Origin: an uncultured Burkholderiales bacterium
GTDB lineage: Bacteria > Pseudomonadota > Gammaproteobacteria > Burkholderiales > Burkholderiaceae_C
DNA length: 10,156 nucleotides
Reading direction: 5' to 3'
Assembly (NCBI GenBank): GCA_903926695.1
Contig: CAIYKK010000354.1
Coordinates: 1-10,156 of the forward strand
In this document: positions 1-7,200 of the stretch, piece by piece
Layout of the letters: each line of letters begins with the position of its first letter
How positions within the stretch are numbered: position 1 is the stretch's first letter
Notes under the pieces: model-generated
Told to the model about the DNA's origin: nothing
The model's database searches: none
What the model saw: the letters and a program-made list of their open reading frames with translations, nothing else
Position numbers and translations under genes: made by a program

Positions 1-1168
1 CTATGTCGGTTCCCTTCGTGACTTGCTGCTTGCTCTCGTTGAGGCCGTACTGAACAAATTCCTTCCGCTCTTTGAGGCTGGACACTGATTCGCTAAAGAC
101 GCGTTCTGAAACCCACGGCTCCCGGGGGGCCTCGGGGATGCTGCCGATGAGTTGCCCTGGCTTGACTGGCTTTTTGAGCGCCAGAGACTGCTTAACCTGC
201 TTGCCTGTAGCGTCCGTTAGGAGGAACTCGCGGCTGACCGGCTCGTTTCCAGGATGGATGACAGACATCGAAAAGTTCATGCTCGTGATGAAGGTCACTG
301 GAGTCGTGGCGCTGAGAAGGATGCGCTTTTCCTCATCCCAGATATGCGTGCGCGCCCCGCCGCCCGGAGCGTTGAGCTGAAGTTTCGCCTCATCGGTGGA
401 AATTACAGCCGAATCGAAGCTGGTCACCGTGGAGTCCTGCCAAATCTCAGCAGCAATCCGAACGCTGCGAGGGGGTACGTCAGGATGCCATGTAACGGCC
501 ACGGAGTGATCTCCTTCGGAGGAACTGCGTACTTGGGTGGACATCACCGTCACAGGCAGTTGGATGATGACGTTGCCAAGGCGGTCTGACATTCCATCTA
601 TCTTTATCGGTAGATACCCTCCAACAATCTTTGCAAGGTTGGTGAGTCTGCGCGAGTCATCAAGCAGCGGCCGCACGTACTCCTTGGTGGTATCGAACAG
701 CTCCAGTACGTGGGAGCCTTCAAAGAAGTTATTCTTGAGAACCCCGTTCCAAGGGTGAGGGTCGCATCCGTCTGAGGGTACGAACTGAGGGGATACTGCT
801 GCCAGGATGCCGGTCTGGATTGGAGTCTGCGAGGGTTGCCATTGGCCAGTCTCCCCAAACTCAGCGAATTTCTCCAGAAAGGCCTTGAGCGAGAGACGGT
901 ATTGCACTATGCCGACATCCCATTTTGTCTCGGGCAGCCTATGTCGGTTCTTCCCGTTTAGAAGAACCGACTTCCAATCAATCTCTGAAGGTGCCTCAAG
1001 CGGTTCTGCAACCGCAAGCGTTAGAAAGTTTGTGAATGTCTTGCCTTGAACCCCGAGAATCTCGGTGATCTCAACACTGCGATAGAACCCGACAATGCCA
1101 AGCTCTACCAGTGAGTCAAGCTTGGCCAGTGTTTTTTTTACATCCCAAACAATCGTTTTCTTTTTCAT
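1..1168 (-). CDS. Large accessory protein of unidentified family, 3' end outside the window (VPA1262-like?)
   Basis: One uninterrupted reading frame starts at ATG 1168 and runs off the left edge, giving 389 codons and no stop. The protein begins MKKKTIVWDVKKTL. It has no signal peptide or obvious membrane segment, so it is probably cytoplasmic. Residues 150-205 carry the most distinctive blocks, HVLELFD (153-159) and DRLGNVIIQLPVT (195-207). Residues 220-310 look beta-rich, and a charged stretch WVSERVFSESVSSLKERKEF (352-371) follows, possibly a linker into a second domain outside the window. I do not recognise it firmly. From memory it resembles the N-terminal domain of the uncharacterised VPA1262 family, whose members I recall as large proteins on genomic islands, but no catalytic motif shown here proves this. 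Its start overlaps the preceding small ORF by ATGA, which suggests translational coupling. GC is clearly lower than in ispF and beyond, and ATA, CTA and AGG codons occur, consistent with horizontal acquisition. Confidence 0.8.
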   Translation of the reverse strand, partial: MKKKTIVWDVKKTLAKLDSLVELGIVGFYRSVEITEILGVQGKTFTNFLTLAVAEPLEAPSEIDWKSVLLNGKNRHRLPETKWDVGIVQYRLSLKAFLEKFAEFGETGQWQPSQTPIQTGILAAVSPQFVPSDGCDPHPWNGVLKNNFFEGSHVLELFDTTKEYVRPLLDDSRRLTNLAKIVGGYLPIKIDGMSDRLGNVIIQLPVTVMSTQVRSSSEGDHSVAVTWHPDVPPRSVRIAAEIWQDSTVTSFDSAVISTDEAKLQLNAPGGGARTHIWDEEKRILLSATTPVTFITSMNFSMSVIHPGNEPVSREFLLTDATGKQVKQSLALKKPVKPGQLIGSIPEAPREPWVSERVFSESVSSLKERKEFVQYGLNESKQQVTKGTDI

Positions 1169-1377
1169 GTTTTACCCAATAGAGAGACCGCTTTGGCTGT
1201 GACGCGGGTAGGCGGCTCTGAAGCGTATGAAACCAGCAGGGAGGTTGGCATTCCTGGGTCTTTTGTGACGAAGGCATCACTGGAGCGGCACAAACCCGAT
1301 TGAGCGAAGAGATCGCTTGGCGTCAACTCGGCGGTAGTAGGTGGGATGACACCATCGTCGAAGTTTAGCTTAGGCAT
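1165..1377 (-). CDS. Small ORF (70 aa) coupled to the large accessory gene
   Basis: The 70-residue product begins [20 protein letters not shown] and ends SLLGKT. I chose ATG 1377 over the in-frame TTG at 1380. Its TGA stop (1167-1165) overlaps the ATG of the large downstream gene (1168-1166) as ATGA, the usual geometry of translational coupling and the main reason to think it real. It is soluble, with no transmembrane segment and no motif I recognise. No strong Shine-Dalgarno sequence precedes it. It could be a small partner of the large protein, or simply a translated leader. The function is unknown. Confidence 0.5.
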   Translation of the reverse strand: MPKLNFDDGVIPPTTAELTPSDLFAQSGLCRSSDAFVTKDPGMPTSLLVSYASEPPTRVTAKAVSLLGKT

Positions 1378-1502
1378 CAAGCGGCTTTGCCGGTTATGCG
1401 TTTCTGACGGCTGCAGCTGGCCTTGAATTCTGTGAGTTGTGAGGCAGGCTCAGTTATCCTGTCGCTCCCTTTTTGATTTTTTGCCCCGAAAGCCTTGCCC
1501 AT
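1377..1502 (-). CDS. Possible 41-aa leader peptide (doubtful)
   Basis: A short frame begins at an ATG inside the CATG palindrome shared with the ispF start codon. It encodes a basic peptide beginning [15 protein letters not shown]. Its TGA stop overlaps the ATG of the 70-aa ORF by one base (TGATG), so a reinitiation chain of three frames is possible. Against it: there is no clear ribosome binding site, it fills the space where the divergent promoters must lie, and the same frame stays open into antisense ispF. It is listed only because of the overlap pattern. Confidence 0.18.
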   Translation of the reverse strand: MGKAFGAKNQKGSDRITEPASQLTEFKASCSRQKRITGKAA

Positions 1503-2001
1503 GACTTCTGACTCGACTGCCACACGCCCGCCCTTTCGCATCGGCGAAGGCTGGGATTGCCATGCGCTGGTGCCGGGGCGCAAGCTGATTCTCGGCGGCG
1601 TGGAGATTGCCCACACGCTGGGCTTACTTGGTCACTCGGACGCCGATGTGCTGCTGCACGCCATCATCGACGCGCTGATTGGCGCGGCGGGGCTGGGCGA
1701 TATTGGCCGCCATTTTCCCGACACCGATGCACGTTTTAAGGGCGCTGATTCCCTCGTGCTGCTGCGCGAAACCGGTCAGCGCGTGCGCGAAGCGGGCTGG
1801 CGCATCGGCAACATCGACAGCACCGTCGTGGCCCAAGCGCCCAAGCTGGCACCGTACATTGCAGCGATGCGCTCGCGCATTGCCGAAGCTTTGGGGCTGG
1901 ATGCGAGTCAGGTCAACGTCAAGGCCAAGACGGCTGAAAAGCTCGGGCCAGTCGGCCAAGGCTTGAGTCTGGAGGCCCGCGCCGTGGCGCTGCTGTATTG
2001 A
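1501..2001 (+). CDS. ispF: 2-C-methyl-D-erythritol 2,4-cyclodiphosphate synthase
   Basis: IspF converts 4-diphosphocytidyl-2-C-methyl-D-erythritol 2-phosphate to the 2,4-cyclodiphosphate with release of CMP, in the cytosolic MEP isoprenoid pathway. The 166 residues match the family end to end. The zinc ligands are D19 and H21 (in GEGWDCH) and H53 (in [11 protein letters not shown]). [12 protein letters not shown] (65-76), FKGADS (79-84) and [10 protein letters not shown] (111-120) are all present. The C-terminal [14 protein letters not shown] differs from the E. coli ATTTEKLGFTGRGEG; I believe this is normal for Comamonadaceae. ATG 1501 is preferred to the in-frame TTG at 1495 because it gives a normal-length N-terminus. 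ispD, usually just upstream and co-transcribed in this group, is absent, and a divergent accessory block takes its place. The promoter must lie in 1378-1500, but I see no convincing -35/-10 pair there. Confidence 0.97.
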   Translation: MTSDSTATRPPFRIGEGWDCHALVPGRKLILGGVEIAHTLGLLGHSDADVLLHAIIDALIGAAGLGDIGRHFPDTDARFKGADSLVLLRETGQRVREAGWRIGNIDSTVVAQAPKLAPYIAAMRSRIAEALGLDASQVNVKAKTAEKLGPVGQGLSLEARAVALLY

Positions 2002-2025
2002 AAGCCGCTTGGCGGCGCTGAGTGT

Positions 2026-2060
2026 CGCGTCATGCACGAATTGTTGGCACGCTTGACGCG
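2026..2060. repeat. Inverted repeat between convergent ispF and the kinase gene
   Basis: CGCGTCA (2026-2032) and TGACGCG (2054-2060) form a perfect 7-bp inverted repeat with a 21-nt spacer. A smaller hairpin, GCCGC-TTG-GCGGC (2004-2016), lies directly after the ispF stop. The position between two convergent genes suggests transcript ends in both directions. Neither stem is followed by a T-run, so an intrinsic terminator is not shown. Confidence 0.3.
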
Positions 2061-2063
2061 CCA

Positions 2064-3491
2064 TCAACTGCGGCGCAGCTTGATGTGCGCGGCCAGTCCG
2101 CCCGAACTGGTGTTGGACAGGCTGAACATGCCGCCCATGCGGTGAATCGTCTTTTCGACAATCGCCAGCCCGAGACCCGCACCCGTGGCCGCCGTGCGCG
2201 CCGCGTCGCCCCGGAAAAACGGGCTGGTGAGCTTGCTCAGGCTGGCCGGCGGCACGCCTGGGCCGTGGTCGCGCACCTTGATCACCACCCACTGGTCACG
2301 CACCTTGGCGGTGATTTCCACCATCGTGATGGTGGTTTCAGGCGTTTTGCCATAGCGCCGGGCGTTTTCCAGCAGGTTGGCAATCACCCGCGACAACTCA
2401 ACCTCATCGGCCAGAACGTCGATGTTGTCGGGAATGTTCAGCGTCACCTGCATGTCCGGGTAATCGGCCACGGAATAGACCGCCGCGTCCACCACGGCAT
2501 TGAGCGAAATCGGCTCCAGCATCGCTGGCTCGGGCCGGGCGTAGTCCAGAAACTTGTCGATGATGGCATCTAACTGGGCAATGTCGGCGGCCATGTGCTC
2601 GCGTGCGTCGGGGTCGCTCACGCTCATTTCGGTTTCCAGCCGCAGGCGCGCCAGCGGCGTGCGCAGATCGTGCGAAATGCCCGCGAGCATCACCACGCGG
2701 TCCTGCTCGATTTTCGATAGCTGCTCGGCCATGCGGTTAAAGCCGATATTGACCTCGCGGATTTCGCTGGTCGCCACCTGCTCGTCGAGCAGCGTGGCGT
2801 CGAAATCGCCGTCGCGCATGCGGCTGGCGGCGAACGAGAGCTGCTTGAGCGGCTGGTTGATGAGCCGCGCAATCACGGCGGCACCCGCCAGCGACAAGGC
2901 GGCGGCGGTTAGCAGCCAGATCGCCCAGGTGCTGCTGCGGGGCGGCCCCATTTTGGATAAATCGGTCAGTATCCAGTAAGCATCCCCGTTGATCGAAAAG
3001 CCGACCCACAAGCCGGGCGTGTTGTTGACCGAGCCCGCCACCACGCTATCGCGCCCGAGCCGCTTGGTCAGCTCTTTGGCGACGCGTTCGGCGAATTCAT
3101 CGTCGGTGAACGATTGGTAGCTGTCGGTGGCTCTGCGCGGTTTGATGAACACCTGCTCTTCTTCGGCCAGCACCTTGATCAGCGTGGCACGGGTGACGGT
3201 GTCGGAGTAGCGCAGCGCGGCCTGGGTCAGGTTGACGAGCGAGGCCAGCTGTTGCGCATTTTGCACGGCGCGGGGTTCAGATTCGAGGGCGCGAAAGGTC
3301 TGCAGCCAGGCCACGATGGAGCCAAAAAGCAGCAGCGCGAGAAAGAAAAAAGTCCGCCAGAATAAATTAAAACCCCGGCGTGGCCGCATTTCCAGCGGTG
3401 CCGGGGCAGTTTCAGGTGCGGGCGTAGTAAAGGGTGAAGACACGGGTATTGGCCGAGAATGAGCCGGTCGCGCAGGCCGGACAACGAACAT
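2064..3491 (-). CDS. envZ: EnvZ-type sensor histidine kinase
   Basis: This is an inner-membrane kinase that phosphorylates the OmpR protein encoded just upstream. For the 475-aa form the order is: a Pro/Arg-rich cytoplasmic N-terminus (1-40), TM1 (about 41-65), a periplasmic domain (about 66-186), TM2 (about 187-209) and HAMP (about 209-262). The DHp H-box is GISHDLRTPL with phospho-acceptor H274. The ATPase domain has its N-box at ANLLENARRYG (N376), G1 at RDHGPG (D408), an F-box SPFFRG and G2 at TGAGLGLAI. All catalytic boxes are intact. The start is uncertain. ATG 3491 has a weak GGTGG upstream; ATG 3533 would add 14 residues, and TTG 3575 would overlap the OmpR gene. Even with the shortest choice the proline-rich stretch before TM1 is long. 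The gene order ompR-envZ, 61 bp apart, and the H-box support the EnvZ assignment. Confidence 0.93.
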   Translation of the reverse strand: MFVVRPARPAHSRPIPVSSPFTTPAPETAPAPLEMRPRRGFNLFWRTFFFLALLLFGSIVAWLQTFRALESEPRAVQNAQQLASLVNLTQAALRYSDTVTRATLIKVLAEEEQVFIKPRRATDSYQSFTDDEFAERVAKELTKRLGRDSVVAGSVNNTPGLWVGFSINGDAYWILTDLSKMGPPRSSTWAIWLLTAAALSLAGAAVIARLINQPLKQLSFAASRMRDGDFDATLLDEQVATSEIREVNIGFNRMAEQLSKIEQDRVVMLAGISHDLRTPLARLRLETEMSVSDPDAREHMAADIAQLDAIIDKFLDYARPEPAMLEPISLNAVVDAAVYSVADYPDMQVTLNIPDNIDVLADEVELSRVIANLLENARRYGKTPETTITMVEITAKVRDQWVVIKVRDHGPGVPPASLSKLTSPFFRGDAARTAATGAGLGLAIVEKTIHRMGGMFSLSNTSSGGLAAHIKLRRS

Positions 3492-3552
3492 GATGGGGCG
3501 CCACCACGGTGTGATAGCGGGCGTTCTCCCCATTATGCAAGCACGCTGGTGC

Positions 3553-4290
3553 TCAGTTGGTGCCGTCCGGTACAAATACGTAGCCGATTCCCCAGACCGT
3601 CTGGATGTAGCGCGGCACGGCGGCGTCGGTCTCGATCAGCTTGCGCAGGCGCGAAACCTGCACGTCCAGGCTGCGGTCAAACGGCTCGAACTCGCGGCCA
3701 CGCGCCAGCTGGGCGAGCTTTTCACGCGATAGCGGCTGGCGCGGGTGGCGCACCAGCGTCTTCAGCATGGCGAATTCGCCGGTCGTCAGCGGCAGTTCTT
3801 CGCCGTTTTTGTGCAGAGTCCGCAGGCCCATGTCGAATGAAAACGGCCCGAAGGTGATGACTTCCTGGTCGCTCGACGGCGCGCCGGGCACTTCGGCGGT
3901 GGGGCGGCGGCGCAGCACCGCGTGGATGCGGGCCAGCAGTTCACGCGGGTTGAAGGGCTTGGCCAGATAGTCGTCGGCGCCGACTTCGAGGCCGACGATG
4001 CGGTCCACATCCTCGCCTTTGGCGGTGAGCATGATGATGGGCGTGCGGTCGTTGGCAGCGCGCAGGCGCCGACAAATGGACAGGCCATCTTCGCCGGGCA
4101 TCATCAAATCGAGCACGATCAGATCGACCGCGTCGCGCAGCATGATGCGGTTGAGCGCCTTGCTGTCTTCGGCCAGAATGACATCAAAACCCTCCTGGGC
4201 CAGATAGCGGCGCAGCAGGTCGCGGATACGCGCATCGTCGTCCAGGATAAGAATCTTGTCGGCGCGGGCTGTGGATGGAGCTTGAGTCAT
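3553..4290 (-). CDS. ompR: OmpR-family response regulator
   Basis: This is a DNA-binding regulator activated by phosphorylation from the adjacent kinase. In E. coli its orthologue controls porin genes in response to osmolarity and acidity. The 245 residues consist of a receiver domain (about 11-125) and a winged-helix effector domain (about 145-243). The acidic pocket is D17-D18-D19, the phospho-acceptor is D61 in VLDLMMPGEDG, and the switch residues are T89 and K111 (KPFNPREL). GEDGLSICRRLR, GEDVDRIVGLE, ADDYLAKPFNPRELLARI and PRYIQTVWGIGYVFVPDG match E. coli OmpR almost word for word, so I call it an orthologue and not merely a family member. ATG 4290 gives an N-terminus of normal length; the ribosome site is weak. 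Its promoter should lie in 4291-4651. Confidence 0.96.
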   Translation of the reverse strand: MTQAPSTARADKILILDDDARIRDLLRRYLAQEGFDVILAEDSKALNRIMLRDAVDLIVLDLMMPGEDGLSICRRLRAANDRTPIIMLTAKGEDVDRIVGLEVGADDYLAKPFNPRELLARIHAVLRRRPTAEVPGAPSSDQEVITFGPFSFDMGLRTLHKNGEELPLTTGEFAMLKTLVRHPRQPLSREKLAQLARGREFEPFDRSLDVQVSRLRKLIETDAAVPRYIQTVWGIGYVFVPDGTN

Positions 4291-4651
4291 AGTGGGCTTT
4301 TGATTTGTAACATGGTCATTTTGAATGCTGGAAAACCTGGGTGTCTGTTTTTTGCGTCGATCTCACTTAGTGTTACAGGATTTTCCTCTAAAAGCAGGTG
4401 GTATAAAAAGTGACTGCGGAGCGGTCTCGGGCTTGGCTTTGCGGGCGGGTACAGTGGATGCGGCCTTGTGAGTTCAGATCGGACTGGCGCTGAAACTTTT
4501 TGAAACACTGGATTTTTGCATTTTTTGCGGGCCGGTGTGTGTACCTATGCGGCTGCGCGCCCTCCTTTTGTCTGAGGTTGATCTCCGGCAGTTTCCGAGG
4601 CGTGCCAACAGTTTCTGATTTTTTCATTATCCTGAAAGGAAAATCTCTCCC
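4291..4651. other. Intergenic region between divergent ompR and SIMPL genes
   Basis: These 361 bp hold the promoters for both divergent genes. On the + strand I see an extended -10 candidate (4399-4407) and a purine-rich ribosome site, AAAGGAAAA, about 4635-4643, before ATG 4652. No convincing ompR promoter is visible on the minus strand. Short frames on both strands have no coding character. The region is more AT-rich than the flanking genes, as expected of control DNA. Confidence 0.6.
4399..4407 (+). promoter_or_regulatory. Extended -10 promoter element candidate
   Basis: TGGTATAAA fits the extended -10 pattern TGnTATAAT at all but the last base. No -35 hexamer lies 17 bp upstream (4379-4384 reads GATTTT), which an extended -10 can tolerate. 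It would start transcription near 4414 and leave a leader of about 240 nt before the SIMPL gene, so another promoter nearer the gene is possible. Confidence 0.35.
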
Positions 4652-5380
4652 ATGCGAACCTCCAGACTTATCGCCGCCTGCGCCGTGGCGGCTTGCACAA
4701 CAGCGCTCTTTGCCCAAACCGCGCCGAATGAAGCGCTGAAAAACGTGGCCCAACTCTCGGCCAGCGGGTCGGTCGAGGTGCAGCAGGATTTGCTGTCCAT
4801 TTCCATGAGCACCACGCGCGACGGCAGCGATGCGGGCGCGGTGCAAACCCAGCTCAAACAGGCGCTCGATGCCGCGCTGGCCCAGGCCAAACAGGCCGCC
4901 ATACCGGGCCAGATGGACGTTCGCACCGGCAATTTCAGCCTGTACCCGCGCTACGGCAACAACGGCAAGATCAACGGCTGGCAGGGCTCGGCTGAACTGG
5001 TGCTCGAAGGGCGCGATTTCCCTCGCATCACCGGCACGGCGGGCAAGATTCAGAGCCTGACGCTGGGCGGCGTGAGCTTTTCCCTGAGCCGCGAGCAGCG
5101 CGCCAAGGTCGAGGCCCAAGCGCAGGCGCTGGCGATTGAGCAGTTCAAGGCCAAGGCGGGCGAGATCGCCAAAGGCTTTGGTTTTGGCGGCTACACCCTG
5201 CGCGAAGTGTCCGTCACGGGTAATGACCAGTTTTACGCGCACCGCCCCCGCGTCATGGCGATGAGCGCCAAGTCCGCCGACATGGCCGAGGCGGCCATTC
5301 CCGTGGAAGCAGGCAAAAGCACGGTGCAAGTCAATGTCTCCGGTTCGGTGCAGATGATGCTGTTGCCAGCGCGTCCCTGA
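4652..5380 (+). CDS. Exported SIMPL domain (DUF541) protein
   Basis: The 242-residue product has an N-terminal export signal (MRTSRLIAACAVAACTTALFA) and then one SIMPL/DUF541 domain over most of the rest (about 33-238). The family fingerprint is the beta strand after the signal, QLSASGSVEVQQDLLSISM, a helix rich in Q/A/K (62-83), GWQGSAELVLEGRDF (109-123) and the closing strand VQVNVSGSVQMML. The family is periplasmic or cell-surface and poorly characterised, with members linked to membrane integrity and oxidative stress, so the exact role is unknown. Signal peptidase I could cut after A21. However, VAAC (12-15) and IAAC (7-10) also fit a lipobox, so a lipoprotein is possible. The start is supported by AAAGGAAAA about 8-10 nt upstream. 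The gene is divergent from ompR and convergent with the following outer-membrane protein gene. Confidence 0.9.
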   Translation: MRTSRLIAACAVAACTTALFAQTAPNEALKNVAQLSASGSVEVQQDLLSISMSTTRDGSDAGAVQTQLKQALDAALAQAKQAAIPGQMDVRTGNFSLYPRYGNNGKINGWQGSAELVLEGRDFPRITGTAGKIQSLTLGGVSFSLSREQRAKVEAQAQALAIEQFKAKAGEIAKGFGFGGYTLREVSVTGNDQFYAHRPRVMAMSAKSADMAEAAIPVEAGKSTVQVNVSGSVQMMLLPARP

Positions 5381-5436
5381 CGTGGGCGCATGGCTTCAAG
5401 AGCGCTGGTGCTTGGCTGGCAAGCCGGGCGGGCGCT

Positions 5437-6030
5437 TTAGAAGCGGTAGCGCAGGCCGACAGTCGTCGCGCTGACGCGGTCGCGGCCCGTGGTAATGAAC
5501 TTCAGCCGGTGTTCGTCATACTGCAGCACGGCTGAAACCTGCGGGTTGAACACAAATTCGGCGCCCACGCCATAAGAGGCGCCAAAGCCTCTTTCCGTGC
5601 CGGAGTCAATTCCGCTGGCGGACGCGGCGGACACGTCCGTCCAGCCGTAGGTCACGCCCACTTTGCCGAGCAGATTAAATTCCGGGCTGATGGGCGCACG
5701 TCCGATCAGGCTCAGGTTGGCGCCATCGGACTTGGTTTCGCCGCCGGCGCGGTTGATGGTGCCGAAATGGGTGTAGCCCACTTCCATGCCGAAGTTCGGG
5801 TGGAAAAAGCTGCCGGTGTAAATGTTGTACGCCGTCTTGCGCTTGTCCGAGTCGAAGCCGCCCAAGCCGCTTTCGAGTGAATAGTCGGACTGGCCGATGT
5901 TCAGGCCCACATAGTTAGAACCGGGCGAATAAAGGGAGTAGTTGTTCATCTGGGCCTGGGCGCCCGCGCCAGCAGTCAAGGCGGCTACGGCCAGAACAGT
6001 GGTTGAAAAAGTCCGGGTCAGTGATGGCAT
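5437..6030 (-). CDS. Small outer-membrane beta-barrel protein
   Basis: The 197-residue product has a clear signal peptide (MPSLTRTFSTTVLAVAALTAGAGAQA, cut after A26) followed by alternating amphipathic strands. Examples are YVGLNIGQSDYSL (40-52), AYNIYTGSFFHPNFGMEVGYTHFG (67-90), FNLLGKVGVTYGW (118-130), FGASYGVGAEFVFNPQVSAVLQYD (149-172) and TTVGLRYRF (189-197). The final phenylalanine after aromatic-alternating residues is the beta-signal read by the Bam complex. The size and the motif GxEVGYxHFG resemble the OmpA/OprF N-terminal barrel or OmpX/OmpW-like proteins, without a peptidoglycan-binding domain. ATG 6030 is chosen over an upstream in-frame start at 6093 because it begins the signal peptide and has GAAGGA about 11 nt upstream. 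The substrate or role is unknown. OmpR control is plausible from proximity only. Confidence 0.88.
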   Translation of the reverse strand: MPSLTRTFSTTVLAVAALTAGAGAQAQMNNYSLYSPGSNYVGLNIGQSDYSLESGLGGFDSDKRKTAYNIYTGSFFHPNFGMEVGYTHFGTINRAGGETKSDGANLSLIGRAPISPEFNLLGKVGVTYGWTDVSAASASGIDSGTERGFGASYGVGAEFVFNPQVSAVLQYDEHRLKFITTGRDRVSATTVGLRYRF

Positions 6031-6064
6031 GGTGCTTTTTTCCTTCGTAGGTGAATGTTGGAAC

Positions 6065-6087
6065 CCATGCTTCGGCTCAAAGCATGG
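6065..6087 (-). promoter_or_regulatory. Leader hairpin upstream of the outer-membrane protein gene
   Basis: CCATGCTT (6065-6072) and AAGCATGG (6080-6087) form a perfect 8-bp stem with a 7-nt loop. It lies 35-57 nt upstream of the start codon on the transcribed strand. There is no T-run on either side, so it is not an intrinsic terminator. It could stabilise the mRNA leader or be an operator dyad. The rest of the 6031-6226 gap holds only weak pairing (AACAG-TGGT-CTGTT at 6169-6182) and no obvious promoter. Confidence 0.45.
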
Positions 6088-6226
6088 CGTCAATCAACAC
6101 CACCAAATCTAAGGATGCAAGGCCGCGCTGCCTATCAGCACAAGAGCAAGTTTGTGTAGGACAAGCAGAACAGTGGTCTGTTTGCCCATGCGCTGCGCGC
6201 CGCGCCTGGCTGCGGCAGGTAAAAAC

Positions 6227-7009
6227 TTACTGTGCGGTCCAGCCGCCGTCCATGTTCCAGGCCACGCCGCGCACATTGTTGCCCGCTGGCGAGCACAAAA
6301 ACACCGCCAGCGCACCCAGTTCTTCAGGCGTGGTGAACTGCTTTGATGGCTCTTTTTCACCCAGCAATTCCTGCGTGGCCGCATCGATGGAAATGCCTTC
6401 AGCTGCTGCTCGGGCATCGACTTGTTTTTGCACCAGTGGCGTGAGCACCCAGCCGGGGCAAATCGCGTTGCAGGTGATACCGGTGGTGGCGTTTTCGAGG
6501 GCGGTGACTTTGGTCAGGCCGACAATGCCGTGCTTGGCCGCAACGTAGGCTGATTTGCCCGCCGAGCCGACCAGGCCATGCACCGAGGCGACGTTGATGA
6601 TGCGGCCCCAGCCTTTACCGTCGTTGGACGCCTGCATCGCGGGCAGCGCCAAGCGCGTGGCGTGAAAAGCGCTGCTCAGGTTGATGGCCAGAATAGCGTC
6701 CCACTTGTCAACCGGGAAAGCTTCGATTTTGGCGACGTGCTGGATGCCCGCGTTGTTCACCAAAATATCGAGCTGGCCGAACTGCGCGGCGGCAAACTTG
6801 ATCATGTCTTCGATTTCGGCGGGTTTGCTCATGTCGGCGCCGTGGTAGGCGACTTGCACGCCCAGCGCGGCGACTTCGGCTTTGGGGCCATCGACATCGC
6901 CAAAGCCATTGAGAACGATGTTGGCACCTTGCGCGGCCAGCGCCTTGGCGATCCCCAGGCCGATGCCGCTGGTGGAGCCGGTGACGAGAGCTGTTTTACC
7001 TGTGAGCAT
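6227..7009 (-). CDS. bdhA: D-3-hydroxybutyrate dehydrogenase
   Basis: This cytosolic NAD-dependent short-chain dehydrogenase interconverts (R)-3-hydroxybutyrate and acetoacetate in the breakdown of polyhydroxybutyrate and ketone bodies. The 260 residues are full length. The nucleotide site is TGSTSGIG (10-17), with NNAG at 85-88. The catalytic tetrad is N110, S142, Y155 and K159 (SAYVAAKHG). Features specific to BDH rather than SDRs in general are IQHVAKIEAFPVDKWDAIL (89-107), WGRIINVASVHGLV (134-147), ITCNAICPGWVLTPLV (178-193) and the C-terminal DGGWTAQ. ATG 7009 has GGAG about 8 nt upstream (GGAGAAACTCTATG). A sigma-70 promoter lies at 7114-7142. It reads toward the outer-membrane protein gene, 196 bp downstream on the same strand. 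Confidence 0.96.
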   Translation of the reverse strand: MLTGKTALVTGSTSGIGLGIAKALAAQGANIVLNGFGDVDGPKAEVAALGVQVAYHGADMSKPAEIEDMIKFAAAQFGQLDILVNNAGIQHVAKIEAFPVDKWDAILAINLSSAFHATRLALPAMQASNDGKGWGRIINVASVHGLVGSAGKSAYVAAKHGIVGLTKVTALENATTGITCNAICPGWVLTPLVQKQVDARAAAEGISIDAATQELLGEKEPSKQFTTPEELGALAVFLCSPAGNNVRGVAWNMDGGWTAQ

Positions 7010-7113
7010 AGAGTTTCTCCGAATGATTTACGATGGTTGACTTGATATGGCGCAGTGGCCTGCAGACAAAGTCATGCAAACTTTGCTGAAGTAATTATCA
7101 AGCTTTCTTTCGT

Positions 7114-7142
7114 TTTTTATTCCTGACTGTCTGCACTGTCAA
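7114..7142 (-). promoter_or_regulatory. Sigma-70 promoter for bdhA
   Basis: Read on the minus strand, a perfect -35 TTGACA (7142-7137) is followed after exactly 17 bp by TAAAAA (7119-7114), which matches TATAAT at four of six positions. Transcription would begin near 7107, leaving about 100 nt of leader before ATG 7009. Two GACAGT/GACAGT-like copies in and beside the spacer could bind a regulator, but this is speculative. Confidence 0.6.
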
Positions 7143-7200
7143 CTACCCCATAAAGGGGCATCCAGTCCGCTTGCGTTAGTCACAGGTCGTTCAAATGCAC

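Noticed and set aside
72..1049. Several short plus-strand frames at the left end
   Set aside because: They are shadows of the continuous minus-strand frame 1-1168, which has no stop and consistent protein character.
1624..2292. 222-codon minus-strand frame opposite ispF
   Set aside because: It overlaps two well-supported genes, ispF and the kinase 3' end, and its Arg/Gln-rich translation has no domain.
4388..5329. 313-codon minus-strand frame opposite the SIMPL gene
   Set aside because: Antisense to a gene with a signal peptide and family motifs; its own translation has no recognisable fold.
5381..5436. Terminator between the SIMPL and outer-membrane protein genes
   Set aside because: Only a 5-bp stem (GCTTG/CAAGC) without a T-run is present; too weak to call.
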